Assembly (NCBI RefSeq): GCF_029360725.1
Contig: NZ_JARKMY010000001.1
Span: forward strand, 248,001 to 312,000
Source of the DNA: Chryseolinea sp. H1M3-3
GTDB taxonomy: Bacteria > Bacteroidota > Bacteroidia > Cytophagales > Cyclobacteriaceae
Direction of reading: 5' to 3'
Length of the DNA stretch: 64,000 bases
Shown: one piece after another, positions 25,081 through 34,645 of the stretch
Layout of the letters: each line of letters begins with the position of its first letter
Position numbering within the stretch: the first letter of the stretch is position 1
Made by a program: the position numbers and the translations under genes
Notes under the pieces: model-generated
Databases searched by the model: none
Told to the model about the DNA's origin: nothing
The model's input: the letters and a program-made list of their open reading frames with translations, nothing else

Positions 25081-26346
25081 TTAAGTAGCACGTATAGCAA
25101 TTACGGGATCAAGTCGAGCAGCCAAAGCAGCGGGTACAATTCCCGACACCAAGCCGATAACAGAAGATACGCCTAATCCTAAGACAATATTTTTAATCGT
25201 TAACGTCACGACCAGACTTCCCATAGGAATAAAAGTTATCAGGTAAACCAAAAACAAACCTGCCAACCCACCGATAAGACTTAAGAAAATTGCTTCAAAT
25301 AAAAATTGAAATAAGATGAAGTAGTTCTTTGCTCCCAGTGATTTTTGTAAACCAATGATGGCGGTTCTTTCTTTGACAGAAACAAACATGATATTGGCGA
25401 TTCCAAATCCTCCCACCAAGATGGAAAAGCCTCCAATAATCCAGCCTGCTAATCCTACAACATCAAACGCACCACTGATAACATTTGCGATAGCTTCTGG
25501 CCTGTTCAAAACAAAGTTGTCTTTTTCTGTTGGCCTCAATCCTCGTCGTGCACGAAGTATTCCACGCACTTCGTTTTCTAATTCTACCAATCCTACATCT
25601 GCCTCATGACCCTTCACCCCGATGCGTGATGTTATTTCAAAAGGTTGCCCTGTACCTGTCTGATATAATCTTCTAAAGGATTGATAGGGAATTACAGTGT
25701 TGTAGTCATTGCTGGGCGTACCCATGAAACTCTGGCCTTCTTTTTTAATGACACCGATGACAACATACTTGAGATCTTTGATCTTAATCGTTTTCCCAAC
25801 AGGATCCTCATCGTTAGGAAAGAGCGCTTGCGCCACTTCGTACCCTATTAATGCAACATTTCTTCCAGACTCTATCTCTTCTGAAGTAAAGTATCTGCCT
25901 TTTTCAATATTCACCTCAAATACCACATCGTACCCCTGGCTTCCTCCTGTAAGACGAATTTGGCCGATGCTATTGTTATCTCGCTTGATAGTAGAATTTC
26001 CTTTACCGGCAAAAATTGCAATGCCATTCTGATTGTTTAAAGTAGCTTGTAAAAATTTATATTCATTATATGATGCATTGGGTCGTTGCCAAAAATCCCA
26101 CCAGCGATATTCCCCATTGTTGTCTGCCGTGAACGGCCACTTCTCAATATAAATCACTCCCGTGCCCAGAAAGTCGAGACTGTCTTTAATATTCTTTTCG
26201 AGTGAGTCCACCATCGTGAGTACGGATATGATAGCGAATATTCCCACAGTTACTCCCAGCAATGAAAGAATAGTCCGCAGCACATTAGATTTTAAGGCTT
26301 TCCAGGCAAAGCGGAAACTCTCGTAAATCTGGCTTAAGGTCTTCAT
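25081..26346 (-). CDS. MacB/FtsX-type ABC transporter permease
   Basis: 421 residues. The N-terminal SFRFAWKALKSNVLRTILSLLGVTVGIFAI segment carries the first membrane helix, followed by a periplasmic MacB-like domain (about 45-275) and three C-terminal helices with the FtsX core IGGFSILVGGFGIANIMFVSVKERT. Such permeases work with a LolD/MacB-type ATPase in lipoprotein release, export or mechanotransmission. No ATPase gene is adjacent, so the partner must be elsewhere. The substrate is unknown. Confidence 0.9.
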   Translation of the reverse strand: MKTLSQIYESFRFAWKALKSNVLRTILSLLGVTVGIFAIISVLTMVDSLEKNIKDSLDFLGTGVIYIEKWPFTADNNGEYRWWDFWQRPNASYNEYKFLQATLNNQNGIAIFAGKGNSTIKRDNNSIGQIRLTGGSQGYDVVFEVNIEKGRYFTSEEIESGRNVALIGYEVAQALFPNDEDPVGKTIKIKDLKYVVIGVIKKEGQSFMGTPSNDYNTVIPYQSFRRLYQTGTGQPFEITSRIGVKGHEADVGLVELENEVRGILRARRGLRPTEKDNFVLNRPEAIANVISGAFDVVGLAGWIIGGFSILVGGFGIANIMFVSVKERTAIIGLQKSLGAKNYFILFQFLFEAIFLSLIGGLAGLFLVYLITFIPMGSLVVTLTIKNIVLGLGVSSVIGLVSGIVPAALAARLDPVIAIRAT

Positions 26347-26459
26347 GAAACTTTTAAACGCGTTTGTTTTAAATAGGTTAGTAGAACTTTTTTTCTGGAA
26401 ATTACTTTATAAGACCTAAAAACCCACTTTTTGTTACAGGATTGAAAAACCCACGCCGT

Positions 26460-26493
26460 TTTGTCGCAAAAGTCAAATATTGCCTTATTTTTG
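26460..26493 (+). promoter_or_regulatory. Predicted queA promoter
   Basis: TTTG (26460-26463), 22 bp, TATTTTTG (26486-26493), which fits the Bacteroidota pattern at the long end of the spacing range. It lies about 50 bp before the queA ATG. Confidence 0.5.
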
Positions 26494-26543
26494 CAACCTC
26501 TTAAAAAATTACCCTTTATTGGGCATTCTTTGCGTAAACGAAT

Positions 26544-27590
26544 ATGAAGTTATCAGAATTCAAATTTGACCTTCCGAATAATTTAATTGCTCTTGATCCT
26601 GCTGAAAACCGGGATGAATCACGTTTGATGGTAGTCCACAAAGACACCGGAAAGATTGAGCATAAGATCTTCAAAGATATCGTCGATTATTTCGGAGATG
26701 GCGATGTTATGGTAGGGAATGATACCATGGTATTTCCTGCACGCCTGTATGGACGTAAAGAAAAAACGGGAGCAAAGATTGAAGTCTTCCTGCTGCGTGA
26801 GTTAAATGCGGAGATGCATCTTTGGGATGTGTTGGTTGATCCTGCCCGTAAAATTAGAGTAGGTAACAAGCTTTATTTTGGTAATGGAGATCTTGTGGCA
26901 GAGGTAATAGATAACACGACATCGCGTGGAAGGACCATCCGGTTTTTATTCGATGGAGATTCTGCTGCTTTTGATAAAGTGGTTGAAACCCTGGGGGAAA
27001 CACCATTACCGAAGTATATCAAGCGAAAAGTCAAAGTAGAAGATAAAGAACGGTTTCAAACCATCTTCGCAAAAAATAAAGGAGCAGTTTCAGCACCCAC
27101 AGCAGGGTTGCATTTTACCCGGCAGTTATTAAAACGTCTCCAAATAAAAGGTGTAGATATGGCCTACATCACACTTCATATAGGACTTGGAACATTCCGA
27201 CCTGTTGACGTCGAAGATTTGACGAAACACAAAATGGATTCTGAAAATTTTATAGTTAGCCCTGAAGCTGTCGCCTTAGTAAATAGAGCGTTAGACAATA
27301 AGAATCGTGTTTGTGCCATAGGTACTACTACAATGCGTGCACTGGAATCAGCAGTGTCTGCTACAAACCGATTAAAAGCACGGGAAGGTTGGACGGACAA
27401 ATTTATTTTTCCGCCTTACGACTTCAAGATTTGCAACGCCATGGTAACGAACTTCCACATGCCCGAATCTACTTTGCTGATGATGGCTGCTGCATTCGCA
27501 GGATATGACCTCGCGATGGAAGCCTACTCGGTTGCAAAGAAAGAAAAATATAAATTCCTGACTTACGGAGATGCCATGTTAATCATCTAG
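26544..27590 (+). CDS. queA: tRNA preQ1(34) S-adenosylmethionine ribosyltransferase-isomerase
   Basis: Transfers and isomerises the ribose of SAM to preQ1 in tRNA to form epoxyqueuosine. 348 residues. Motifs: [27 protein letters not shown] at the start (split), [44 protein letters not shown] and [14 protein letters not shown] near the end. All are QueA signatures and the length is normal. Other queuosine genes are not nearby. Confidence 0.97.
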   Translation: MKLSEFKFDLPNNLIALDPAENRDESRLMVVHKDTGKIEHKIFKDIVDYFGDGDVMVGNDTMVFPARLYGRKEKTGAKIEVFLLRELNAEMHLWDVLVDPARKIRVGNKLYFGNGDLVAEVIDNTTSRGRTIRFLFDGDSAAFDKVVETLGETPLPKYIKRKVKVEDKERFQTIFAKNKGAVSAPTAGLHFTRQLLKRLQIKGVDMAYITLHIGLGTFRPVDVEDLTKHKMDSENFIVSPEAVALVNRALDNKNRVCAIGTTTMRALESAVSATNRLKAREGWTDKFIFPPYDFKICNAMVTNFHMPESTLLMMAAAFAGYDLAMEAYSVAKKEKYKFLTYGDAMLII

Positions 27591-27612
27591 GTATAACTAG
27601 AGGGTTGCCGTG

Positions 27613-27861
27613 CTACAATTGTTTTGTAAGGTAGAGAAAGAGCGAAATAGCAACAGGATACACAATGAAGTATTGAAAAGTAGGAGCAAAAATTCCTGCG
27701 AACATTCCTAATGGGGCAAGCAGCAACATAACCCCACCAACGACAATCAAAATTTTTTTCGATTTATCCATAGGCTGTTTGGCTATTATAAGCAGTCTGT
27801 AAATCAAAAAAGTAACTACTGCTACGTTGAATACCATCAAGAGAAATCGCAGCACCACCAT
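27613..27861 (-). CDS. Small three-helix membrane protein
   Basis: 82 residues with three hydrophobic segments (about 3-24, 36-55, 58-78), separated by the polar loop KQPMDKSKK. No family recognised. The ATG lies 24 bp from the divergent ispD start, so their control regions must overlap. The gene call rests on clean length, membrane pattern and a codon use like its neighbours. Confidence 0.65.
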   Translation of the reverse strand: MVVLRFLLMVFNVAVVTFLIYRLLIIAKQPMDKSKKILIVVGGVMLLLAPLGMFAGIFAPTFQYFIVYPVAISLFLYLTKQL

Positions 27862-27885
27862 AGTTTTGAGTATTTTAGTAAATCT

Positions 27886-28566
27886 ATGAATTCTAAAGAA
27901 TATGCGCTTATCGTTGCAGGCGGGAAAGGAACACGTCTAAAAAGCAAGACACCTAAACAATTTTTATTGTTAGATGGGCTTCCTGTTCTCATGCATACAA
28001 TTTTTGCCTTTTGTCGCTACTCAAAAGATATCGAGGTAATCCTTGTGTTGCCCGAAGGTGATATAGAGACCTGGAAGTCTCTTTGCAATCAACATGATTT
28101 TACCCACCCGGTGACACTTGTGGCCGGGGGAGAGACACGTTTTCAGTCCGTAAGGAATGGGTTAAAAAAAATTCAGGGCGACGGGTTAGTGGCTATTCAT
28201 GACGGTGTACGGCCTTTGGTGAGTGAATCAATTATCGCCGCATCATTTCAGTTTGCTGCAATTCATCAATCAGCTGTTGCTGCCGTGCCTTTGAAAGAAT
28301 CCATTCGCATGATTAACGACGATGGTACGCAGGCCGTTGATCGCTCAAAATTCAGAATAATTCAAACACCACAAACGTTTAAAGTCTCTGTTATCAAGGA
28401 CGCGTACGAGTCAAAGGAAGAAGCGACCTTGACTGATGATGCCAGTGTGGTAGAGAAGGCTGGCCACGTAATTTCAATTTTTGAGGGAAGTTATGAGAAT
28501 ATCAAGATAACGACAGCGGAGGACTTGATTGTAGCTGATGCACTGATGAAAGCCAGGCATCAGTAA
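27886..28566 (+). CDS. ispD: 2-C-methyl-D-erythritol 4-phosphate cytidylyltransferase
   Basis: MEP-pathway enzyme that joins CTP and MEP to make CDP-ME for isoprenoid synthesis. 226 residues. The nucleotide-binding motif VAGGKGTRLKSKTPKQFL near residue 10, AGGETRFQSVRNGL, VAIHDGVRPLVS and the C-terminal NIKITTAEDL are all present. This implies a MEP rather than mevalonate route, which feeds the polyprenyl synthase found at 54 kb. Confidence 0.96.
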   Translation: MNSKEYALIVAGGKGTRLKSKTPKQFLLLDGLPVLMHTIFAFCRYSKDIEVILVLPEGDIETWKSLCNQHDFTHPVTLVAGGETRFQSVRNGLKKIQGDGLVAIHDGVRPLVSESIIAASFQFAAIHQSAVAAVPLKESIRMINDDGTQAVDRSKFRIIQTPQTFKVSVIKDAYESKEEATLTDDASVVEKAGHVISIFEGSYENIKITTAEDLIVADALMKARHQ

Positions 28567-28585
28567 GCTGTAAATAAAAATCAAA

Positions 28586-28602
28586 AGCTGACGGCGTCAG
28601 CT
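28586..28602. terminator. Terminator between ispD and DUF2795 gene
   Basis: Perfect 7-bp stem AGCTGAC-GGC-GTCAGCT, three-base loop. On the minus strand it is followed by TTTTGATTTTTATTT; on the plus strand by a weaker pyrimidine run. It lies between convergent genes. Confidence 0.7.
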
Positions 28603-28628
28603 CTTGTATTCAATTTTCTTTGAATGGA

Positions 28629-28850
28629 TTAATACTCGTCTTCGTTAAAGAAGAAATCTTCCTTGGTAGGATAGTCAGGCCATATTTCTTCAATGCTCTC
28701 ATAAGGCTGTCCATCGTCTTCCAGTTCCTGGAGGTTTTCCACAACTTCTAAAGGGGCACCTGAGCGAATAGAATAATCAATTAACTCATCTTTTGTAGCC
28801 GGCCAAGGCGCATCTTCTAGATAAGAAGCAAGTTCAAGGGTCCAATACAT
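28629..28850 (-). CDS. Small acidic DUF2795 protein
   Basis: 73 residues from ATG 28850 (MYWTLELASYLEDAPWPATK). The sequence PATKDELIDYSIRSGAP and NLQELEDDGQPYESIEEIWPDYP ends in the very acidic FFFNEDEY tail. This small cytoplasmic protein is highly conserved across Bacteroidota and belongs to the DUF2795 group. No function is known. An upstream in-frame start at 28880 would add ten residues without conservation. Confidence 0.88.
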   Translation of the reverse strand: MYWTLELASYLEDAPWPATKDELIDYSIRSGAPLEVVENLQELEDDGQPYESIEEIWPDYPTKEDFFFNEDEY

Positions 28851-28972
28851 ATACTTTAGTCCTCCTTTAATTTTTCGCAAAAATAGAATTTAATTGATCA
28901 AAACAAACTTTATTTCCTTTGTTCATTTTATCAACGTCAAAAGCATGAAATTTAATCTGGGTCTTGGAAAAA

Positions 28973-29004
28973 ATGTAACTGCTTAAAACGCGTGAAGGTT
29001 ACAT
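28973..29004. promoter_or_regulatory. Inverted repeat upstream of ettA
   Basis: ATGTAAC (28973-28979) and GTTACAT (28998-29004) form perfect 7-bp arms 18 bp apart, within the 277-bp gap between the DUF2795 and ettA genes. Could be an operator shared by the divergent genes; no regulator is known. Confidence 0.3.
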
Positions 29005-29127
29005 CTGCAAATAAATTTTTGTCCATATTTGCGGCCGAATTCCAGGTTATTAATAGTGTAGAATGAAATAACACTTTTGAATGTTCATTCTCACAGCCTT
29101 TATCCGTAACAGATCAACCAATTTCAA

Positions 29128-30810
29128 ATGGCAGACGAAAAAATTATCTTCTCCATGGCAGGGGTCAACAAAATTTACCCGCCAAGTAAACAGGTATTAA
29201 AAAATATTTACCTCTCATTCTTCTATGGCGCCAAAATCGGTGTGCTGGGACTTAATGGGTCGGGAAAATCTTCTCTCCTGCGAATTATAGCAGGGGTTGA
29301 TAAAGAATTTCAGGGAGAAGTCGTTTCAGATCTAAGCTTCTCTGTAGGATTGCTTGAGCAAGAACCTCAACTCGACAAATCCAAAACTGTTAAAGAGATT
29401 GTTGAGGAAGGAGTACAAGAAGTGGTCAGTCTCCTTAAAGAATTTGAAGCCATCAATGAAAAATTCGGCGATCCGGCGATTATGGAAAATCCTGATGCGA
29501 TGGATAAACTCATTACCAAGCAAGGGGTGATTCAGGAAAAACTAGACGCTGCTAACGCTTGGGAACTGGATAATAAACTGGAACGTGCCATGGATGCCTT
29601 ACGCTGTCCTCCACCGGAAGCCAAGGTCGAGTACTTATCAGGAGGCGAAAAGAGAAGAGTTGCGTTGTGTAGATTATTGTTGCAAGAACCAGATGTTCTT
29701 TTGTTAGACGAGCCAACCAACCACTTAGACGCAGAATCAGTCTATTGGCTTGAGCAGCATTTAAAACTCTATAAAGGAACTGTAATCGCTGTTACCCATG
29801 ATCGTTACTTTCTGGATAACGTTGCAGGTTGGATTCTTGAACTTGATCGTGGCGAAGGAATTCCCTGGAAAGGAAATTACTCGTCGTGGCTAGAGCAAAA
29901 ACAAAAGCGGCTTGCCCAGGAAGAAAAATCAGAATCTAAACGACAAAAAGCATTAGCGAGAGAATTGGAATGGGTGCGAATGAACCCCAAAGGCCGACAA
30001 GCAAAAGGAAAAGCTCGTTTGAGCGCTTATGAAAAACTATTAAGCCAGGAGACACGCGATAAGGAAGAGAAACTTGAATTATTCATTCCTCCTGGTCCGC
30101 GGTTAGGCAATAAAGTGATTGAAGCCAATGGCGTTTCAAAAGCCTATGGTGATAAGTTGCTGTATGAAAATTTAACGTTCTCATTACCGCCGGCGGGTAT
30201 CGTCGGAATTATCGGTCCGAACGGTGCAGGAAAGACTACGCTCTTTAAAATGATCATCGGGAAAGAGAAGCCAGATGCGGGTACCTTCACGGTTGGAGAA
30301 ACGGTGAAGATCGCTTATGTTGATCAGGAGCACGATGATCTCAAGCCAGAAGATACTGTATGGCAAGCAATCTCCGATGGGAATGAATTGATGGAACTTG
30401 GCGGACGGCAGATTAACTCAAGGATGTATGTTGGCAAATTCAATTTCAACGGGAATGATCAGCAGAAAAAAGTAAAAGAACTCTCAGGCGGAATGCGTAA
30501 TCGGGTTCACCTGGCAATTGCCTTAAAGCAAGGTGGAAATTTATTATTGCTTGATGAGCCAACCAACGACCTTGATGTAAACACCATGCGCGCGCTGGAA
30601 GAAGCCCTCGAAAATTTTGCTGGATGTGCGGTTATCATCTCCCACGATCGCTGGTTCCTTGATCGTGTTTGCACCCACATACTTGCTTTTGAAGGCGATT
30701 CGCAAGTGTTTTGGTTTGAAGGCGGGTTTAGTGAATATGAAGAGAACAAGAGAAAACGACTCGGCGATGAGCAACCCCATAGGATCAAGTATAAAAAACT
30801 TGTGAAGTAG
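29128..30810 (+). CDS. ettA: Energy-dependent translational throttle protein EttA (ABC-F)
   Basis: Cytoplasmic ABC-F ATPase that binds the ribosomal E site and couples translation to energy state. 560 residues, two ATPase domains without membrane parts. Domain 1: GLNGSGKSSLLR, LSGGEKRRVALC, LLLDEPTNHLD. The arm and P-site tRNA-interacting linker run from about 245 to 320. Domain 2: GPNGAGKTTLFK, LSGGMRNRVHLA, LLLDEPTNDLD. Length and motifs fit EttA rather than resistance-type ABC-F proteins. Confidence 0.95.
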   Translation: MADEKIIFSMAGVNKIYPPSKQVLKNIYLSFFYGAKIGVLGLNGSGKSSLLRIIAGVDKEFQGEVVSDLSFSVGLLEQEPQLDKSKTVKEIVEEGVQEVVSLLKEFEAINEKFGDPAIMENPDAMDKLITKQGVIQEKLDAANAWELDNKLERAMDALRCPPPEAKVEYLSGGEKRRVALCRLLLQEPDVLLLDEPTNHLDAESVYWLEQHLKLYKGTVIAVTHDRYFLDNVAGWILELDRGEGIPWKGNYSSWLEQKQKRLAQEEKSESKRQKALARELEWVRMNPKGRQAKGKARLSAYEKLLSQETRDKEEKLELFIPPGPRLGNKVIEANGVSKAYGDKLLYENLTFSLPPAGIVGIIGPNGAGKTTLFKMIIGKEKPDAGTFTVGETVKIAYVDQEHDDLKPEDTVWQAISDGNELMELGGRQINSRMYVGKFNFNGNDQQKKVKELSGGMRNRVHLAIALKQGGNLLLLDEPTNDLDVNTMRALEEALENFAGCAVIISHDRWFLDRVCTHILAFEGDSQVFWFEGGFSEYEENKRKRLGDEQPHRIKYKKLVK

Positions 30811-30883
30811 ATAAGGCATTGTAGATTGGCCGCGACCTTTTTTGAACAGATAGCGCTGGATCATATCTAAATCTTTGATCACT

Positions 30884-31252
30884 ATGCGGATAGTTTATAC
30901 AATCCTTCTCCTGATATTATCCAACACCTTCATGACGTTGGCCTGGTATGGTCACTTGAAATTTAAAGAATTTAAGTGGGGACAAAGCTTGCCACTTTTT
31001 ACAGTGATCCTCATTAGTTGGGGAATTGCATTCTTTGAATACCTCATCCAGGTACCTGCAAACAGAATTGGTTTTAAAAATTATGGAGGACCATTCTCTT
31101 TGGTAGAGTTAAAGGTGATTCAGGAAGTAATAACGCTTGTTGTGTTCGTGATTTTTTCCCTTGTGTTCTTCAAGACCGAAACATTTCGGTGGAATCATTT
31201 AATCGGCTTCGTTTTTCTGATCCTTGCTGTCTATTTCATTTTTAAGAAATAG
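30884..31252 (+). CDS. DUF486 family membrane protein
   Basis: 122 residues from ATG 30884. Four membrane segments and the motifs NTFMTLAWYGHLKFK and ISWGIAFFEYLIQVPANRIG are typical of DUF486, a small-transporter-like (DMT-related) family of unknown substrate. It follows ettA by 73 bp in the same direction. Confidence 0.88.
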   Translation: MRIVYTILLLILSNTFMTLAWYGHLKFKEFKWGQSLPLFTVILISWGIAFFEYLIQVPANRIGFKNYGGPFSLVELKVIQEVITLVVFVIFSLVFFKTETFRWNHLIGFVFLILAVYFIFKK

Positions 31253-31285
31253 TTTATCATTTCTCGCTCGCATATGGTGTAACAA

Positions 31286-32206
31286 TCAGGCAACTTCTTC
31301 TCCGGGCTTCGTCTTCCAACGTTCATGCATCCATACCCATTGTGCAGGATGTTGCCGAATAACATCTTCGATAAAATGGGTGAGTATTTGTGTATTGTAT
31401 ACCATGTCAGCCTCTTCATCACCCGTATTGACGATCGGTATTTCCGGCAAAATATGCATGTGCTGTTTCCAATCTTTTCCCAGATACACATAGGTGGGAA
31501 CAATCGCTGCACCAGTCTTCATGGCTAATACCGTAGCCCCAACCGGCGTTGCAGCGGGCTTACCAAAGAAATTCACAAAGCGGCTTTTAACTTTTGTATC
31601 CTGATCTATAAGCAAGGCAACCGATCCTCCTGACTTTAATACCTTTATTAATCGGAAAGTTTCTCTACCTCTTTCAATAGCAATTGCGCCGTGCATATTG
31701 CGATAATCCCACAGCAGTTCGTTTAACCGTTCATCTTTCAACGGAGTCCCAATGATGTTGGGGTTCAGTCCGCGCAACGCCATATTACTTACCTGCAGGT
31801 CAAATGCGCCCAGATGACACGTTAAAAATATAACACCTTTACCTTTTTGAATCGCGCGCTCGTAATTCTCCAACCCATCAGTTACCAAAAACTTCTCAAG
31901 ATCCGCTAGCGTTTTAACACGCGTTGCTCTCAGCATCTCACCAGCGTTTTTCCCTAACATCTCAAACACTTCTTTGGTAAGTTTTTGAATTTCGTCCGGT
32001 GTTTTTTCATGGAAGGCCCATGTCAGATGTCGGGCAACCAGCTTGCGTGTCTTCGATGCAAACATGTACGCCACACGTCCTAAAAAACCACAGAATTGAA
32101 GCCATCGTACACGTGGTATATGGTTGGAAATGTAGATTAGAAACTGGACGAATCGGTAAACAAACGAGTACCTGATCTTCCTTCGTATTTTTTTTGTCCT
32201 GGACAT
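31286..32206 (-). CDS. LpxL/HtrB-like lysophospholipid acyltransferase
   Basis: 306 residues. One N-terminal amphipathic/membrane segment, then the acyltransferase core: the H-x4-D motif in FLTCHLGAFDLQ near residue 130, IIGTPLKDERLNELLWDYR, and GGSVALLIDQDTKVKSRFVNFFGKPA. These belong to the late acyltransferases that add secondary acyl chains to lipid A. In this phylum members can also acylate ornithine or amino lipids, so the exact acceptor is open. Confidence 0.88.
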   Translation of the reverse strand: MSRTKKIRRKIRYSFVYRFVQFLIYISNHIPRVRWLQFCGFLGRVAYMFASKTRKLVARHLTWAFHEKTPDEIQKLTKEVFEMLGKNAGEMLRATRVKTLADLEKFLVTDGLENYERAIQKGKGVIFLTCHLGAFDLQVSNMALRGLNPNIIGTPLKDERLNELLWDYRNMHGAIAIERGRETFRLIKVLKSGGSVALLIDQDTKVKSRFVNFFGKPAATPVGATVLAMKTGAAIVPTYVYLGKDWKQHMHILPEIPIVNTGDEEADMVYNTQILTHFIEDVIRQHPAQWVWMHERWKTKPGEEVA

Positions 32207-32290
32207 GAACCGCTAAGATAAGCGTTTAAGATTTTTTAGAATTACATTTATCTGTCTATTGCTGACCCCACTTAAAAATTATAGTTATCC

Positions 32291-32791
32291 ATGAAAACAC
32301 TTTATGTTGTTCGTCATGCCAAATCCAGTTGGGAAGACCCCAATCAACCAGATTTTGAAAGAGGATTAAACAAGCGTGGCAAGCGCGATGTACCGCGCAT
32401 GGCCAAGCGTTTAAAAGAGAAAAATTTTCATCCGGATCTTATTTTGACTAGTCCTGCAAAACGCGCGTTTTCAACGGCAAAAAAGATGGCCGAAATTTTA
32501 CTTTTTCCGAAAGAGAAAATAAAAACCGATCGGATATTATATCATGCCGATGAAGAAACCATACTGTCCGTAGTTCAAACGATAAATGATAAACACGACA
32601 CAATTTTAGTCCTCGGGCACAATCCAGGGCTAACGGAATTTGTAAATGCCCTTGCTGAATCGGACGTATTTATTGACAATGTACCGACTTGCGGGGTCGT
32701 TGCCTTTTCTATGCCTGTTGATTCATGGAAAGAGGTAAACTGGAAATCCGGGAAACTATTATTCTACGATTATCCCAAAGCTGCTGAATAG
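32291..32791 (+). CDS. sixA: Phosphohistidine phosphatase SixA-like
   Basis: 166 residues, histidine-phosphatase superfamily. The catalytic RHG-type motif is VVRHAKSSW, with His9, followed by SPAKRAFSTAKKMAE (second Arg) and VLGHNPGLTEFVN (second His). Such short proteins remove phosphate from phospho-histidine proteins. Target unknown; it is divergent from the acyltransferase gene. Confidence 0.9.
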   Translation: MKTLYVVRHAKSSWEDPNQPDFERGLNKRGKRDVPRMAKRLKEKNFHPDLILTSPAKRAFSTAKKMAEILLFPKEKIKTDRILYHADEETILSVVQTINDKHDTILVLGHNPGLTEFVNALAESDVFIDNVPTCGVVAFSMPVDSWKEVNWKSGKLLFYDYPKAAE

Positions 32792-32826
32792 TGACAGCTT
32801 CAGGTATAATCAGAATCTTAAATATC

Positions 32827-34227
32827 TTAAAGAATAAACTCGCTTAGGTCTCTGTTTTTAATTAAGCCGCTTAGTTTTTCTTTCACCATCGTGGCGGTCA
32901 CTTCAATGTGCGCATTCGAGATTTTATCAGGCACATCAAAAAGAAATTCATTGAGCAATTTGCTCATAACGGTATGCAATCTGCGCGCTCCTATATTTTC
33001 AATCTCTGAGTTAATTGTAAAAGCTGTGTTTGCAATTTCGTCGATCGCATCATCAGTAAAAGATACTTCAACCCCCTCTGATTCAAATAACGCTAAGTAT
33101 TGTTTTGTTAAAGCATTTTTTGGCTCCTTGAGTATTCGTATAAAATCTGCTTTCGTCAGATTATCTAACTCTACCCGGATCGGAAACCTTCCTTGCAATT
33201 CAGGGATGAGATCGGATGGTTTTGAAATATGGAATGCGCCGGCGGCTACAAATAAAACGTGATCGGTTTTAATTACACCATACTTCGTATTTACGGAACT
33301 ACCTTCAACAATGGGAAGTAAATCACGCTGAACACCTTCACGGCTCACGTCGGGTCCGCCGCCTCCCTTCTTACCTCCGCTTGCAATCTTATCGATTTCA
33401 TCAATAAAAATAATTCCGGCTTCTTCCGCTCTGCGAATGGCTTCCTCTTTTACTTCATCCATATCAATGAGCTTGGCTGCCTCTTCCTCCAACAGAATTT
33501 TACGCGCTTCTGATACTGTCACTTTTCTTTTCTTGCTCTTCTTCGGCAGCATGCCATTTATCATTTCTTGTAAATTCATCATGGAGACCTCGTCCATCAT
33601 ACCAGCGCCTACCATCCCAACATTGGCACCGCCTGTTCCTTTGATGTTGATATCGATTTTGCGGTCTTCCATCTCGCCGTTTCGGATTTTGTCGCGAAAA
33701 TGATTTCGCGTCCTTTCATTTAATTCCAAGTCACTCTCGGGAATATTTGAATCGGTGGCCTCGGTAGACGAAAAACCGGAACTCCTCACAGGCTGCTGAC
33801 GCAATGGCGGTATCAGTGCATCCAGGATAATGTCTTCTACAGCCTGTGCGGCCTTTTCTTTCACAGCTTCTTTTTTGCTTGCCTTAACCAACGTTACCGA
33901 TTGTTCGACCAAGTCACGCACCATACTTTCTACATCACGGCCTACATAGCCCACTTCAGTAAATTTGGATGCTTCAACCTTTACAAATGGAGCGTCTGCT
34001 ATCTTAGCGAGTCTTCTTGCTATTTCAGTTTTTCCAACGCCCGTAGCACCGATCATGAGGATATTGTTCGGCACAATTTCACCTTGGATATCTGACTTGA
34101 CATGCATTCTTCGCCAGCGGTTTCGTAACGCTATGGCTACATTTCGCTTGGCTTCGTATTGACCGATGATGTATTTATCGAGTTCCTCAACAATTTGTTT
34201 CGGCGTCAAATATTTTGAATCAATCAT
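32827..34227 (-). CDS. hslU: ATP-dependent protease ATPase subunit HslU
   Basis: AAA+ unfoldase that feeds proteins to the HslV peptidase. 466 residues. Walker A GATGVGKTE, pore loop GYVG in FTEVGYVGRDVE, an I-domain insertion (about 110-240), Walker B GIIFIDEIDKI, and sensor-2 GARRLHTVMSKLL near the C-terminus ending in the SEFIL tail that docks into HslV. hslV is not adjacent. The Lon gene follows upstream on the same strand after a 418-bp gap. Confidence 0.96.
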   Translation of the reverse strand: MIDSKYLTPKQIVEELDKYIIGQYEAKRNVAIALRNRWRRMHVKSDIQGEIVPNNILMIGATGVGKTEIARRLAKIADAPFVKVEASKFTEVGYVGRDVESMVRDLVEQSVTLVKASKKEAVKEKAAQAVEDIILDALIPPLRQQPVRSSGFSSTEATDSNIPESDLELNERTRNHFRDKIRNGEMEDRKIDINIKGTGGANVGMVGAGMMDEVSMMNLQEMINGMLPKKSKKRKVTVSEARKILLEEEAAKLIDMDEVKEEAIRRAEEAGIIFIDEIDKIASGGKKGGGGPDVSREGVQRDLLPIVEGSSVNTKYGVIKTDHVLFVAAGAFHISKPSDLIPELQGRFPIRVELDNLTKADFIRILKEPKNALTKQYLALFESEGVEVSFTDDAIDEIANTAFTINSEIENIGARRLHTVMSKLLNEFLFDVPDKISNAHIEVTATMVKEKLSGLIKNRDLSEFIL

Positions 34228-34645
34228 AATTTTTTTATCCTCTTGATAGTAATGTTTTTAAATTCTTTGAAATCGTAAATGATCACCCCGCGTTGCTATA
34301 TAAGCACCGCGGCGGAATTCAAATTCGAAGTATTTATATTCGCTGAAAAAACAAAAGAAATTCCGGCGATACCTCCTGCATTTTCTAATGCCAATATCTT
34401 GTTTAACGTCCCTATCTCAGTGTTGGTGTTTCCAGTGTCGTACATATCCGAAAATTATGGGCTGTTAAAGAGAAACGCAATGGCATGTGCTCTGGTTTAA
34501 CCATAGTTCCAATTCTCCACCTGAGCAACTTGTTGTTGTAATCATGAAAAACATTGAGAGCAGGCAAATGAAAATTAATTCTCATATCAAGACCTGCAGA
34601 TTAATAGTTTATGATTACAGCTAGAGTGGCAGCGTTTAAATGTTG
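34228..34645. other. 418-bp gap between hslU and lon
   Basis: I see no gene I can support. A 73-codon frame on the plus strand (34279-34500) and a 49-codon frame on the minus strand (34296-34445) both lack recognisable features or homology. The stretch should hold the hslU promoter, but no clear TAnnTTTG match is visible. It may be the remains of a decayed gene. Confidence 0.4.

Noticed and set aside
34279-34500. A 73-codon plus-strand frame between hslU and lon
   Set aside because: No recognisable domain, signal or conserved motif, and a competing short frame on the other strand; not enough support to call a gene.
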